Origin: JAMXLJ01 sp036558745
Lineage (GTDB): Bacteria; Actinomycetota; Acidimicrobiia; IMCC26256; JAMXLJ01
Reading direction: 5' to 3'
Length of the DNA stretch: 64,000 nt
Assembly: GCA_036558745.1 (NCBI GenBank)
Contig: DATBEZ010000095.1
Span: 47,435-111,434, forward strand
Under the pieces are notes generated by a model. That model saw only the letters and a list, made by a program, of their open reading frames with translations. It was not told the DNA's origin and made no database searches. How positions within the stretch are numbered: the first letter of the stretch is position 1; each line of letters begins with the position of its first letter. Shown here one piece after another: positions 15,557-23,707 of the stretch. A program made the translations under genes and the position numbers.

Positions 15557-16812
15557 GCGGCGAGACAATTGTCCTGCGGGCCGACCGGTGGGTGGACGTC
15601 GACGCGGGCGAGGTGCGCTCCCCCGCCGTCGTCGTGGTCGAGGACCGCCGCATCACCGCCGTGAACCCGACGTCGCCGCCCCCCGGCGCGCACGAGGTGG
15701 ACCTCGGCGACATGACACTGCTGCCCGGCCTCATGGACATGGAGATCAACATGCTCCTGGGCGGGCCCTCGGGCGGGAACCCGCGCAGCGACGTGCAGGA
15801 CGACCCCGCGTTCCGCACGTTGCGCGGGACGCTCAACTGCCGCACCACGCTTCTCGCGGGTTTCACGACCGTGCGCAACCTCGGACTGTTCGTAAAGACC
15901 GGCGGCTACCTGCTCGACGTCGCGCTCGCGCGCGCGATCGACAACGGCTGGATCGACGGGCCGCGCATCGTGCCGGCGGGGCACGCGATCACGCCGACGG
16001 GTGGCCACCTCGACCCGACGATGTTCCAGCGACTCGGGCCCGGCATCATGCCGCTCAGTGTCGAGGAGGGCATCGCCAACGGCGTGCCCGAGGTCCGCAA
16101 GGCCGTCCGCTACCAGCTCAAGTACGGCGCGCGACTGATCAAGATCTCGGCCTCGGGTGGCGTGATGTCGCACAGCGGCCTCGCGGGCGCGCAGCAGTAC
16201 TCCGACGAGGAGCTCGCGGCGATCGTCGACGAAGCGCATCGCGCCGGGATCAAGGTTGCCGCCCACGCGCACGGCGACGCTGGCATCCGCGCGTGCATCC
16301 GCGCCGGTGTGGACTGCATCGAGCACGGATCGCTCGCGTCCGACGAGACGATCGCGATGATGGTCGAGCACGGCACGTTCCTCGTGCCGACGAGCTACCT
16401 GTCGGAAGGGCTCGACGTGTCGCGCGCCGCGCCCGAGCTCCAGGCCAAGGCGGCCGAGGTGTTCCCCAAGGCCCGGGCCATGCTCGGCAAGGCGATCGCG
16501 AACGGCGTGAAGATCGCGTGTGGCACCGACGCGCCCGCGATCCCTCACGGCGAGAACGCGAAGGAGCTGTGGGCGATGGTCGACCGGGGCATGACGCCGA
16601 TGCAGGCGTTGCGCGCCGCGACCGTCATGAGCGCGGAGCTCGTCGGCGTCGACGATCGGGGCCGCCTCGCGCCCGGGCTCCTCGCCGACATCGTCGCCGT
16701 GCCCGGCGACCCCTCCGAGGACATCACGACCACCCAGGACGTCCGGTTCGTGATGAAGGACGGGAAGATCTACAAGGGGCCGGCGCACGCGCTGGTACCG
16801 TCGGGGCAGTGA
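15553..16812 (+). CDS. amidohydrolase-superfamily protein with altered HxH metal motif
   Basis: A 419-residue amidohydrolase-fold protein (composite beta-sandwich plus TIM barrel). Where prolidase-like relatives have GLIDMHVHL, it reads GLMDMEINMLLGG, so both first-strand histidines are replaced by Glu and Asn. The remaining metal-site residues appear kept: Lys in ARLIKISASGG, His in AAHAHG, His in DCIEHGS, Asp in CGTDAPA. GTG 15553 overlaps the previous stop. It may be mononuclear, use another metal set, or be non-hydrolytic. Last enzyme of the operon before its TetR regulator. Confidence 0.85.
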   Translation: MSGETIVLRADRWVDVDAGEVRSPAVVVVEDRRITAVNPTSPPPGAHEVDLGDMTLLPGLMDMEINMLLGGPSGGNPRSDVQDDPAFRTLRGTLNCRTTLLAGFTTVRNLGLFVKTGGYLLDVALARAIDNGWIDGPRIVPAGHAITPTGGHLDPTMFQRLGPGIMPLSVEEGIANGVPEVRKAVRYQLKYGARLIKISASGGVMSHSGLAGAQQYSDEELAAIVDEAHRAGIKVAAHAHGDAGIRACIRAGVDCIEHGSLASDETIAMMVEHGTFLVPTSYLSEGLDVSRAAPELQAKAAEVFPKARAMLGKAIANGVKIACGTDAPAIPHGENAKELWAMVDRGMTPMQALRAATVMSAELVGVDDRGRLAPGLLADIVAVPGDPSEDITTTQDVRFVMKDGKIYKGPAHALVPSGQ

Positions 16813-17507
16813 GCGCGGACTCCGACATGGCGGAAGTCGACCCGACCCAGGACGAGAGCACGCCCGCCTGGCGTGAGCGCGCGGTGTCCCGGAGCCTGGG
16901 CGCGGCTCGTTCGCGCGCGGAGCGGCGCGTCCAGCGGTTCCTCGACGCGGCCTTCGAGCTCATCGACGAGAAGGGCAGCACCGAGTTCACGATCCAAGAG
17001 GTCCTCGACCGCTCGAAGCAGTCGCTGCGCGGCTTCTACCAGTACTTCGACGGCAAGGACGAGCTCCTCCTCGCGCTGTTCGAGGAGACGGTCCACGAGG
17101 CCACCGACGACCTGCGCGACGCGGTGGGCGCGGGGTCCGAGCCGCTGGAGAACCTCCGCGCGTTCACGATCCGTCTCCACGAGTGGTGCGACGACCCGGT
17201 CGAGACCCCCCGCAAGCGCGGCACGCACAACCGTCGGCCGATCGTCGAGTTCTCGGTGCAGCTGGCCGCCAACCACCCCGAGCGGGTCAAGGCGGCCATG
17301 GCGCCCATCTCGCACATGCTGCTCGAGCTCGTCGAGGCCGCGGCGGCCCTGGGTGCGATCGAGGTGGCCGACGCGCGTCGCGCGACGGCGCTGGTCCAGC
17401 AGACCGTGATGTACAGCTGGTTCGCGAACCGTCTGGTCGAGAGCCCGCGCACCCGCGTCTCCGCGGAGGAGGCGTGGGAGTTCTGCCTCCACGGCCTCCG
17501 CGGCTGA
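16809..17507 (+). CDS. TetR family transcriptional regulator
   Basis: A 232-residue TetR-type repressor. The N-terminal helix-turn-helix is seen in RFLDAAFELIDEKGSTEFTIQEVLDRSKQSLRGFYQYFDGKDELLLALF, with the family's GFYQYF recognition helix; the C-terminal domain would bind an effector. GTG 16809 overlaps the amidohydrolase stop in GTGA (ATG 16827 is possible). As last gene of the operon it may autoregulate it; the palindrome at 19303-19321 is another candidate target (inference). Confidence 0.88.
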   Translation: MSADSDMAEVDPTQDESTPAWRERAVSRSLGAARSRAERRVQRFLDAAFELIDEKGSTEFTIQEVLDRSKQSLRGFYQYFDGKDELLLALFEETVHEATDDLRDAVGAGSEPLENLRAFTIRLHEWCDDPVETPRKRGTHNRRPIVEFSVQLAANHPERVKAAMAPISHMLLELVEAAAALGAIEVADARRATALVQQTVMYSWFANRLVESPRTRVSAEEAWEFCLHGLRG

Positions 17508-17516
17508 GAGCGACGG

Positions 17517-17563
17517 AAGATGCGGCACTGAGCGTCGGATTCCGACGGTCAGTGCCGCATCTT
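17517..17563. terminator. 47-base near-perfect palindrome between convergent genes
   Basis: AAGATGCGGCACTGA (17517-17531) pairs with TCAGTGCCGCATCTT (17549-17563) and CGTCGGA (17533-17539) with TCCGACG (17541-17547); only one G-G mismatch and a one-base centre interrupt it. It sits between the TetR stop (17507) and the amidohydrolase stop (17572), so a bidirectional terminator is the likely role, though neither side has a T-tract. Confidence 0.7.
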
Positions 17564-17571
17564 GACGGACC

Positions 17572-18798
17572 TCAGACGCGGTCGAGATCGAGCATGCGGA
17601 TGGCGTTGCCCCGCAACACCTTGTAGCGCTGCTCGTCGGTGAGCGCGGCGGTCATCCGCTCGACTTCCTCGCGCACGAACGGCCACGTCGTGTCGGTGTG
17701 CGGGTAGTCGGTCTCGAAGCAGATGTTGTCCTCACCCACCTCGTCGATCGACGCGACACCGTGCACGTCGTTCGTGAAACAGCCGAAGATCCGGCCCCGG
17801 TAGTAGGTCGAGGGCGGCTCGGGGATGGTGTTCTTGGCCTTCGTCCAGCTCGAGTGGTACTCCCACACGTTGTCGGCCCGCTCGAGCGCGTACGGGATCC
17901 AGCCGATCTGACCCTCCGAATACGCGAGCTTGAGCTCGGGGAACCGGACCAGCACGCCGGAGAACATGTAGTCGGCCAGTGACGCCATCGAGTTGTTGAA
18001 CGACAGCATGATGTCGGTGGACGGGGGCGCGTCGGGTGACGCGGCGGGCATCTTCGACGACGAGCCGATGTGCATGCAGAGCGCGGTGCGCGTTTCCTGG
18101 CACACGGTGAACAGCGGGTCCCAGGCGCCGGTGTGGATGCTCGGGAGCCCCAGGTGCGTGGGGATCTCGCTGAAGCACAGGGCCCGCGCGCCGCGCGCGG
18201 CGTTGCGCTGCACCTCCGCCACCGCGAGCTCGACGTCCCACAGCGGGATCAGGCACAACGGAACGAGATGACCGTCGGAGTCCCCGCACCACTCCTCGAT
18301 CATCCAGTCGTTGTAGGCCTTGACACATTCGAGGCCGAGCTCGTGGTCGCTGCCCTCCATGAAGGTCTGGCCGCAGAAGCGCGGGAACGTCGGGAACGCG
18401 AGCGACCCGTCGACGCCCGCGAGCCGGAGGTCGTCGACGCGCGCCTTCGGGTCGTAGCAGCCCGGGCGCATCTCGTCGTAGGTCATGGCGCCGATGAACA
18501 TCTTTGTTCGGTCGAAGCGCTCGACGTCGCCGTCCGGCGTCGCGTCGAGCGGGATGGCGACGTGACGCTTGTGGACGTACGTGACGCGATCCTCGTAGAG
18601 CCAGTAGTCGCCCCAGGTGCCGTCGTCGGTCATCTCCTGTTTGTACGTCGCGCCGACGTCGAGCGAGAAGTCGCCCCAACGCGCGCGCTCGACGCGCGGA
18701 CCCTTGTCGCGCATCCGCGCCGGCAGCCGCTCCTGCCACAGGTGCGCGGGCTCGACGACGTGATCGTCGACGCTGATGATCTTGGGCAGGTCGGTCAT
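17572..18798 (-). CDS. amidohydrolase 2 (ACMSD-like) family protein, paralogue A
   Basis: A 408-residue metal-dependent hydrolase/decarboxylase-like TIM barrel. Starts with KIISVDDHVVEPAHLW, where the DxH..E pattern stands for the first metal motif; later blocks are TFPRFCGQTF, CMHIGSSS, and FETDYPHTDTTWP with the conserved Asp. It is close to the gene at 33650-34873 along its whole length, especially the C-terminus (LRGNAIRMLDLDRV). ATG 18798 is 13 bases after the SnoaL-like stop, forming a two-gene operon. Substrate unknown; cleavage or decarboxylation of a ring-derived acid is plausible. Confidence 0.85.
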   Translation of the reverse strand: MTDLPKIISVDDHVVEPAHLWQERLPARMRDKGPRVERARWGDFSLDVGATYKQEMTDDGTWGDYWLYEDRVTYVHKRHVAIPLDATPDGDVERFDRTKMFIGAMTYDEMRPGCYDPKARVDDLRLAGVDGSLAFPTFPRFCGQTFMEGSDHELGLECVKAYNDWMIEEWCGDSDGHLVPLCLIPLWDVELAVAEVQRNAARGARALCFSEIPTHLGLPSIHTGAWDPLFTVCQETRTALCMHIGSSSKMPAASPDAPPSTDIMLSFNNSMASLADYMFSGVLVRFPELKLAYSEGQIGWIPYALERADNVWEYHSSWTKAKNTIPEPPSTYYRGRIFGCFTNDVHGVASIDEVGEDNICFETDYPHTDTTWPFVREEVERMTAALTDEQRYKVLRGNAIRMLDLDRV

Positions 18799-18811
18799 GT
18801 TGCGCCCTCCC

Positions 18812-19240
18812 TCACTGCTGCTCGGCGAGGGGATCGTGCTGATGTCCGGAGTCGAAGCCACCGTGCTTGCGCATGAACGTGGTGGCCCGTCGCCGGATGC
18901 GCCATCCGTCGGCCGTGCGGACGTACTCGTCGCGGTACCAGCCGAGGCGCATGTTGTGCGTCTGCTGGTCGATGAAGACGAAGTGCTGCACGCCGGTCGC
19001 CCGGTCACCGTCGAGGTCCACAACGGGCATGTTCCCGATGAACTGACCGCGCGGCGCGGCCTCGAGCAGCGCGGGAAAGCGCTCGAGCGTGTAGGGCGTG
19101 CCGAACGCGTTGTACTCGGCATCCGGCGTGAACACGTCCAGCCAGCGGTCCTGCACGAACTGGCTCGTGTACGACATGTACCGGGCGCACAGCGCGTGCA
19201 GCTCCACGAGGTCGGCGATGCGCTGCGGTTGGTCCGTCAC
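18812..19240 (-). CDS. SnoaL-like (NTF2-fold) protein
   Basis: A 142-residue alpha+beta cone protein of the SnoaL-like/ring-hydroxylating dioxygenase beta-subunit type: RIADLVELHALCARYMSYTSQF, DRWLDVFTPDAEYN, NMPVVDLDGDRATGVQHFVF, GWRIRRRATTF. GTG 19240 gives the usual N-terminus; the open frame extends upstream but is not protein-like. It precedes the amidohydrolase in an operon. Could be an isomerase, a hydratase or a stray oxygenase beta subunit. Confidence 0.78.
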   Translation of the reverse strand: MTDQPQRIADLVELHALCARYMSYTSQFVQDRWLDVFTPDAEYNAFGTPYTLERFPALLEAAPRGQFIGNMPVVDLDGDRATGVQHFVFIDQQTHNMRLGWYRDEYVRTADGWRIRRRATTFMRKHGGFDSGHQHDPLAEQQ

Positions 19241-19302
19241 GCGGGCCCCGGTCGGGAGCGGAGCACGTCGTTTGCGGGGCGCGGAAGTCGAGCATTCACA
19301 GA

Positions 19303-19321
19303 GCGAGAATAGGATTCTCGC
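19303..19321 (-). promoter_or_regulatory. palindromic operator upstream of the SnoaL-amidohydrolase operon
   Basis: GCGAGAAT (19303-19310) and ATTCTCGC (19314-19321) form a perfect 8-bp inverted repeat around AGG, 63 bases before the SnoaL-like GTG. On the minus strand it contains TATTCT, a possible -10, so a bound repressor would block the promoter. The nearby TetR (16809-17507) is a candidate binder. Confidence 0.5.
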
Positions 19322-19406
19322 CCCGTCGGCGCAACGGGTGGGCATGCCGGCGCGAGCGGGTGCGTCTGTGCGAGAGCCGGAGCTGAGGCGCGGGTTCACG
19401 GCATGA

Positions 19407-21689
19407 TCAGCACGTCGGTCGCGTCACCGGCTCTTCCTTCGAGAGCTTCAACCGTTCGTCGCGGTGCTCGATCTCCAGGTCGTCGCCGTCGACGAGGTGG
19501 TACGAGACCTCGTCGCGGCCGATCTCGACGCGCAGGCGCCGGCCCCGGTACAGCACGCGAAACGTGACGCGGGTGAGGCGAGACGGCAGGCAGGGCGCGA
19601 AGTGCAACACGGGCCCGTGATCGCGCATGCCACCGAAGCCGGCGGCGACGACGAGCCAGGCACCGGCCAGCGACGCCAGGTGGAGGCCCGCATCCGTGTT
19701 CCCGCCGATGTCGCGCAGATCCACGAGCGCGCTCTCGCACAGGTAGTCGTACGCGAGATCCGGACGTCCGACCTCCGCGGCCACGATGCCCTGGATCGAC
19801 GCCGAGAGCGACGAGTCGCGGACCGTGATCGGCTCGTAGTACTCGAAGTCGCGACGCTTCTGGTCGTCGTCGAAGTGGTCACCGCAGGTGTAGAGCGCGA
19901 GCACGAGGTCGGCCTGCTTCACGACCTGACTCGAATACAGCAGGTAGTACGGATAGTGGAGCAGCAACGGCCGCTGGTCGGAACCGTCCGGGAAGTCCCA
20001 GCGGCGGTAGCGGGTGAAGCCCTCGCACTGTGCGGTGATCCCGAGCGTGTCGTCATAGGGCATCACCATCGCGTCCGCGGCCGCACGCCATTGGGCGATC
20101 TCGGCCTCGGTGACGTCGAGATCGCGCGCCCGGGACAGGTCCCGCGCCGCGGCGTCGGCAGCCGTCCGGAGGTTGCGGACCGCCATGAGGTTCGTGAAGA
20201 CGTTGTTGTCGCCGAGCGCGGTGTACTCGTCGGGGCCGGTGACACCGTCGATGCGGAAGCACCCCTCGGCGTCGAAGTGTCCCAGCTCACACCACAAGCG
20301 CGCGGTCTCGACGACCAGCTCGAATCCCGGCCCGTGCTCGAACTCGGCGTCGCCGGTGGCAATGATGTAGCGGCGCACCGCGTCGGCGATGTCGGCGTTG
20401 ATGTGGAAGGCGGCGGTACCCGCGGGCCAGTACCCGGAGCACTCCTCCCCCCGGATCGTGCGCCACGGAAACGCAGCGCCACCGAGGCGGAGATCACGCG
20501 CGTGAGCGCGCGCGATGTCGAGCGTCGAGTGTCGCCAGCGCAGCGCGTCGCGGGCGGCGTCGGGCGCGACGTAGGTGAGCACGCGCAAGGCGTACATCTC
20601 CATGTCCCAGAACGTGTGACCGTCGTAGCCGCGACCGGTGAGTCCCTTCGCCGGGATCGCCCGCTGCTCGGCGCGTGCGCCGGCCTGCACCACCTGGAAC
20701 AGCGCATAGCGCAGCGCCTGCTGCACGACGGCGTCACCCTCGACCTCGACGTCGGCCCGTGCCCACACGTCGTCGAGATAGCGGCGCTGCTCGGCACGGA
20801 GCCCGTCCCAGGTGGTCTGTCGCGCCGCGGCGAGCGCGGCGTCGACCTGGTCGCGCAGCGCTGGCATCGAACGCTCCGCGGACCAGCCGTACGCGAGGAA
20901 CTTCACCACGCGCACGGTCTGGCCGGGCTCGAGCAAGGTGCTGAAGGTGGCGCGGGCGAGATCGGGCTCGCTCTCGGCCGAGGTCTCGATCGGCGCCGGG
21001 CCGTCGACGACATGGTCCATGGCTGCCGCGGTCCGCAGATGGCTGCGTCGCGTGTGATGACCGAGCGCGGCCTCGAGGTCGTGGTGGGAGTGGAAATCGC
21101 AGACGAGCGGCGCGCGCAGCGCGGCTCCCGCCCGGGGGTCGTCGACCTGCCCCGGCACGGGCTCGTTGGCGACGAGCGAAGACTGGACGACGAGTCGTGC
21201 CGGATCGTCGATCGGTTCGACGTCGTAACAGATGGCGACGATCGCGCGCTGCACGAACGAGACGAGGCGCGTGGAGCGCACCCGCACCCGCTGACCCGCC
21301 GGCGAGACCCATTCCACGTCACGGCGCAGCACGCCGTCGCGCAGGTCGAGCACGCGCTCGTGCCGACACAGGGTTCCGTACCTCACGTCGAACGGCTCGT
21401 CGTCCACGAGGAGCCGGAGCAACTTCCCGTTGGCGACGTCGATCAGGGTCTGACCGATCTCCGGATACCCGTATGCCGCTTCGGCGTAGGGCAACGGGAC
21501 CGCCTCGAAGAACCCGTTGAGATACGTGCCGGGCACACCGTGCGGCTCGCCCTCGTCCAGGTTGGCGCGCAGCCCGATGTGCCCGTTCGACAAGGCAAAG
21601 ATCGACTCGGTCTGCGCGAGCAGGTCGAAGCGCAGCTCGGGTTCGATGACGGCCCACGGGTCGACCGCGAACACCTCGGGATCGATCAT
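19407..21689 (-). CDS. glycoside hydrolase family 65 disaccharide phosphorylase
   Basis: A 760-residue GH65 protein, family size of maltose, trehalose, kojibiose and nigerose phosphorylases, which split an alpha-glucoside with phosphate to beta-glucose 1-phosphate and glucose. It has KGLTGRGYDGHTFWDMEMY and the catalytic-acid loop GVTGPDEYTALGDNN with Glu488, matching the known acid position in bacterial maltose phosphorylase. No beta-phosphoglucomutase is adjacent. With the trehalose cluster at 48-51.6 kb, a trehalose-recycling role is attractive but the disaccharide cannot be fixed from sequence. The 166 bases downstream hold only the palindrome at 19303. Confidence 0.88.
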   Translation of the reverse strand: MIDPEVFAVDPWAVIEPELRFDLLAQTESIFALSNGHIGLRANLDEGEPHGVPGTYLNGFFEAVPLPYAEAAYGYPEIGQTLIDVANGKLLRLLVDDEPFDVRYGTLCRHERVLDLRDGVLRRDVEWVSPAGQRVRVRSTRLVSFVQRAIVAICYDVEPIDDPARLVVQSSLVANEPVPGQVDDPRAGAALRAPLVCDFHSHHDLEAALGHHTRRSHLRTAAAMDHVVDGPAPIETSAESEPDLARATFSTLLEPGQTVRVVKFLAYGWSAERSMPALRDQVDAALAAARQTTWDGLRAEQRRYLDDVWARADVEVEGDAVVQQALRYALFQVVQAGARAEQRAIPAKGLTGRGYDGHTFWDMEMYALRVLTYVAPDAARDALRWRHSTLDIARAHARDLRLGGAAFPWRTIRGEECSGYWPAGTAAFHINADIADAVRRYIIATGDAEFEHGPGFELVVETARLWCELGHFDAEGCFRIDGVTGPDEYTALGDNNVFTNLMAVRNLRTAADAAARDLSRARDLDVTEAEIAQWRAAADAMVMPYDDTLGITAQCEGFTRYRRWDFPDGSDQRPLLLHYPYYLLYSSQVVKQADLVLALYTCGDHFDDDQKRRDFEYYEPITVRDSSLSASIQGIVAAEVGRPDLAYDYLCESALVDLRDIGGNTDAGLHLASLAGAWLVVAAGFGGMRDHGPVLHFAPCLPSRLTRVTFRVLYRGRRLRVEIGRDEVSYHLVDGDDLEIEHRDERLKLSKEEPVTRPTC

Positions 21690-21847
21690 GCGCTCTCCAC
21701 GGCCTCGTCGAGACGTGCACCACCAGTCGGCTCCGCGCTCGGCCGCGCGGCGACGACATCACGCACGTTCCTACCCCCGGGCGGGCACTCCGTGCACGCG
21801 CGCCTTCGCTCCTGGTCCCACCAGGGAACGTCGAACGTCGTCGCGCG

Positions 21848-22957
21848 TCACCAGCGCACGACGGCGCTCGCACACGTCATGCCCGCACCGAAGCCCGACA
21901 GCAGCACGAGGTCGCCGCGCCGGAGGTCGCGCTCGTCGATCGCGGCCGAGAGCGCGATCGGTACTGAGGCCGCCGACGTGTTCCCGGTCGTCGCGAGCGT
22001 CGACGCGACGCGCGTCTCGTCGATGCCCAGCCGTTGACAGCCGGCGTCGATGATGCGCGCGTTGGCCTGGTGCGGCACGAACAGCGCGATCTCGTCCGGC
22101 GTGACACCGGCTGCCGTCATCGCCCGCGCCGCCGAGTCCGCCATCCCTCGGACCGCGTAGCGGAAGACGGCGCGGCCGTCCATGGTCAGCGGCGTGTCGC
22201 GACCCGCATAGAGCAGGTCGTACGCACTCGGGTCCGTGCTCGCATGCCACCCGAGCAGCGCGGCGGCGTCGTCGCCGTGTGCGCGCGACACGATCGCCGC
22301 GCCGGCCCCGTCGCCGAAGAGGATCGCGGTGTTGCGATCGTCGGGATCGACCATTCGCGACATGGCGTCGGCGCCGACGACGAGGACCGCCCTCGTGCCG
22401 AGGGTCAGGAACCCGTAGGCCGTGAGCAACGCGTACACGAACCCCGTGCAGGCGGCGTTGAGGTCGAACGTCGCGCAATGGAGCCCGAGGCGTCGCGCCA
22501 CGTCGGCCGCGGTTGCCGGCATGCGCGACTCGCCGGACGACGTCGCGAGGATCAGCAGGTCGATGTCGTCGGCCGGATACGCCGCGAGCGCGCGGGACGC
22601 CGCGTCGGCCGCGAGCGCGGCCACGTCACCACCGGTCCGGCGTTGCGAGATCCCGCACCGCTCGACGATCCAGTCCGCCGGGAGCCCGAAGCGGTCCGTC
22701 AGCTCGGCGTTCCCGACCACGCCGTCGGGGAACGCCGCCGCGACGTGACGGATCGAACCCTGGAGCGCGCCCAGACCCGCGTCCGGCGTGAAGCAGCGCA
22801 GGACCGGGTCCGCCGCCGGCCCGGGCAGCGCACCGTTCTCGGGCTGGGGCCTCGCCTCGACGTGGCTCAACGCTGGTCCGTTCCCGCTCGTCGTGGGCGC
22901 CGTCGGCGTTCGGGCGCGCACGGTGTGGGACCAGACCGTATCTGACACACGCGTCAC
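21848..22957 (-). CDS. 3-oxoacyl-ACP synthase III (FabH)-like protein with N-terminal extension
   Basis: A 369-residue KAS III-type condensing enzyme. The catalytic triad is visible: Cys in NAACTGFVYAL, His in FVPHQANARI, Asn in ATTGNTSAAS. GTG 22957 overlaps the regulator stop in GTGA, implying coupled translation, but the first 60 or so residues look unstructured and precede the usual start (IRHVAAAFP); a later TTG is possible. FabH starts fatty-acid synthesis from acetyl-CoA; relatives also load unusual starters. The 158 bases downstream (21690-21847) show nothing recognisable. Confidence 0.85.
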   Translation of the reverse strand: MTRVSDTVWSHTVRARTPTAPTTSGNGPALSHVEARPQPENGALPGPAADPVLRCFTPDAGLGALQGSIRHVAAAFPDGVVGNAELTDRFGLPADWIVERCGISQRRTGGDVAALAADAASRALAAYPADDIDLLILATSSGESRMPATAADVARRLGLHCATFDLNAACTGFVYALLTAYGFLTLGTRAVLVVGADAMSRMVDPDDRNTAILFGDGAGAAIVSRAHGDDAAALLGWHASTDPSAYDLLYAGRDTPLTMDGRAVFRYAVRGMADSAARAMTAAGVTPDEIALFVPHQANARIIDAGCQRLGIDETRVASTLATTGNTSAASVPIALSAAIDERDLRRGDLVLLSGFGAGMTCASAVVRW

Positions 22958-23691
22958 GTACCAGGCCGCCGCACACCTTTGTCCCGGGCCTGGAGCTTCG
23001 GCCCCCGGCGACCCTGCTCACGCTGGATGCGGAGCCGGCAGCCGGCGCGGTAGGGGTCGCGCGCGGTCAGCTCGACGGCGACGTCCGCGCCGCCCGCGAG
23101 CACCTCGGCCGCGCCCTCGGCGATGCCGCGGTGCAGCTCGCACACGGTCACCGGATCGGCCGCCGCGGCCTCGGCGTAGGGGCAACGTTCGAGGACGAGG
23201 TCGAGCACGCCGCGCCGCTCGACGCGGCGCGGCTCGAAGCCCGCGCGCGCGGCGATGTCCTGCAGACCGTCGACGACGCCCTCCGACGCGAGCGACTCGA
23301 CCACGTCACGTCCTGCCGCGCGACCGATCTCGCGTGGGCTGCGCCCGCTGCCGATCACATCGAGCAGGAGCAGCGCCAGGCGCTCGTACGGACTCGCGCT
23401 TCCCCACGCGCGCGCTCCCGGCGCGGGCCGGTACTCGAGCCTGCGCCGGCCCGGTCCCGCCGGCGCGGCGATCCCTTCGACGAGCAGTCCCGCGTCGCGC
23501 AGCTGCGCGAGGTGCTGGCGCACCGTGTTGTGGTTGAGCTCGAAGTGCTCGGTGAGCTCGGCCACGCCGACCGGCGCGGGAGCCGCCTCCACGTAGCGGA
23601 AGATCGCGTGGCGGGTCGGGTCGCCGAGAGCGCGCGCCTGGCGCTGCGGCGAGAACCGCTGGAGCTCGTTCACGGGAGCAGTGCGGCCCAT
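22954..23691 (-). CDS. ArsR-type winged-helix regulator with SufR-like cysteine domain
   Basis: A 245-residue regulator. The N-terminal winged helix (RQARALGDPTRHAIFRYVE, LNHNTVRQHLAQLRDAGLL) is followed by a C-terminal domain with ERCPYAEAAAADPVTVCELH and a later Cys in YRAGCRLRI, the Cys pattern of SufR-type [Fe-S] sensor repressors. This suggests sensing of iron-sulfur status, oxygen or NO. It lies 16 bases after the copper-protein stop's neighbour start region on the same strand order: copper protein, regulator, FabH-like. The palindrome at 24932-24955 is a candidate target. Confidence 0.75.
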   Translation of the reverse strand: MGRTAPVNELQRFSPQRQARALGDPTRHAIFRYVEAAPAPVGVAELTEHFELNHNTVRQHLAQLRDAGLLVEGIAAPAGPGRRRLEYRPAPGARAWGSASPYERLALLLLDVIGSGRSPREIGRAAGRDVVESLASEGVVDGLQDIAARAGFEPRRVERRGVLDLVLERCPYAEAAAADPVTVCELHRGIAEGAAEVLAGGADVAVELTARDPYRAGCRLRIQREQGRRGPKLQARDKGVRRPGT

Positions 23692-23707
23692 GACCGAGGA
23701 CCCGTGG

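Noticed and set aside
19464..22037. 857-codon open frame on the + strand
   Set aside because: Antisense to the GH65 and FabH-like genes, whose motifs are intact.
22921..22950. GTGTGGGACCAGACCGTATC dyad near the FabH-like start
   Set aside because: Arms are unequal and it lies inside coupled coding sequence; weaker than the other operators.
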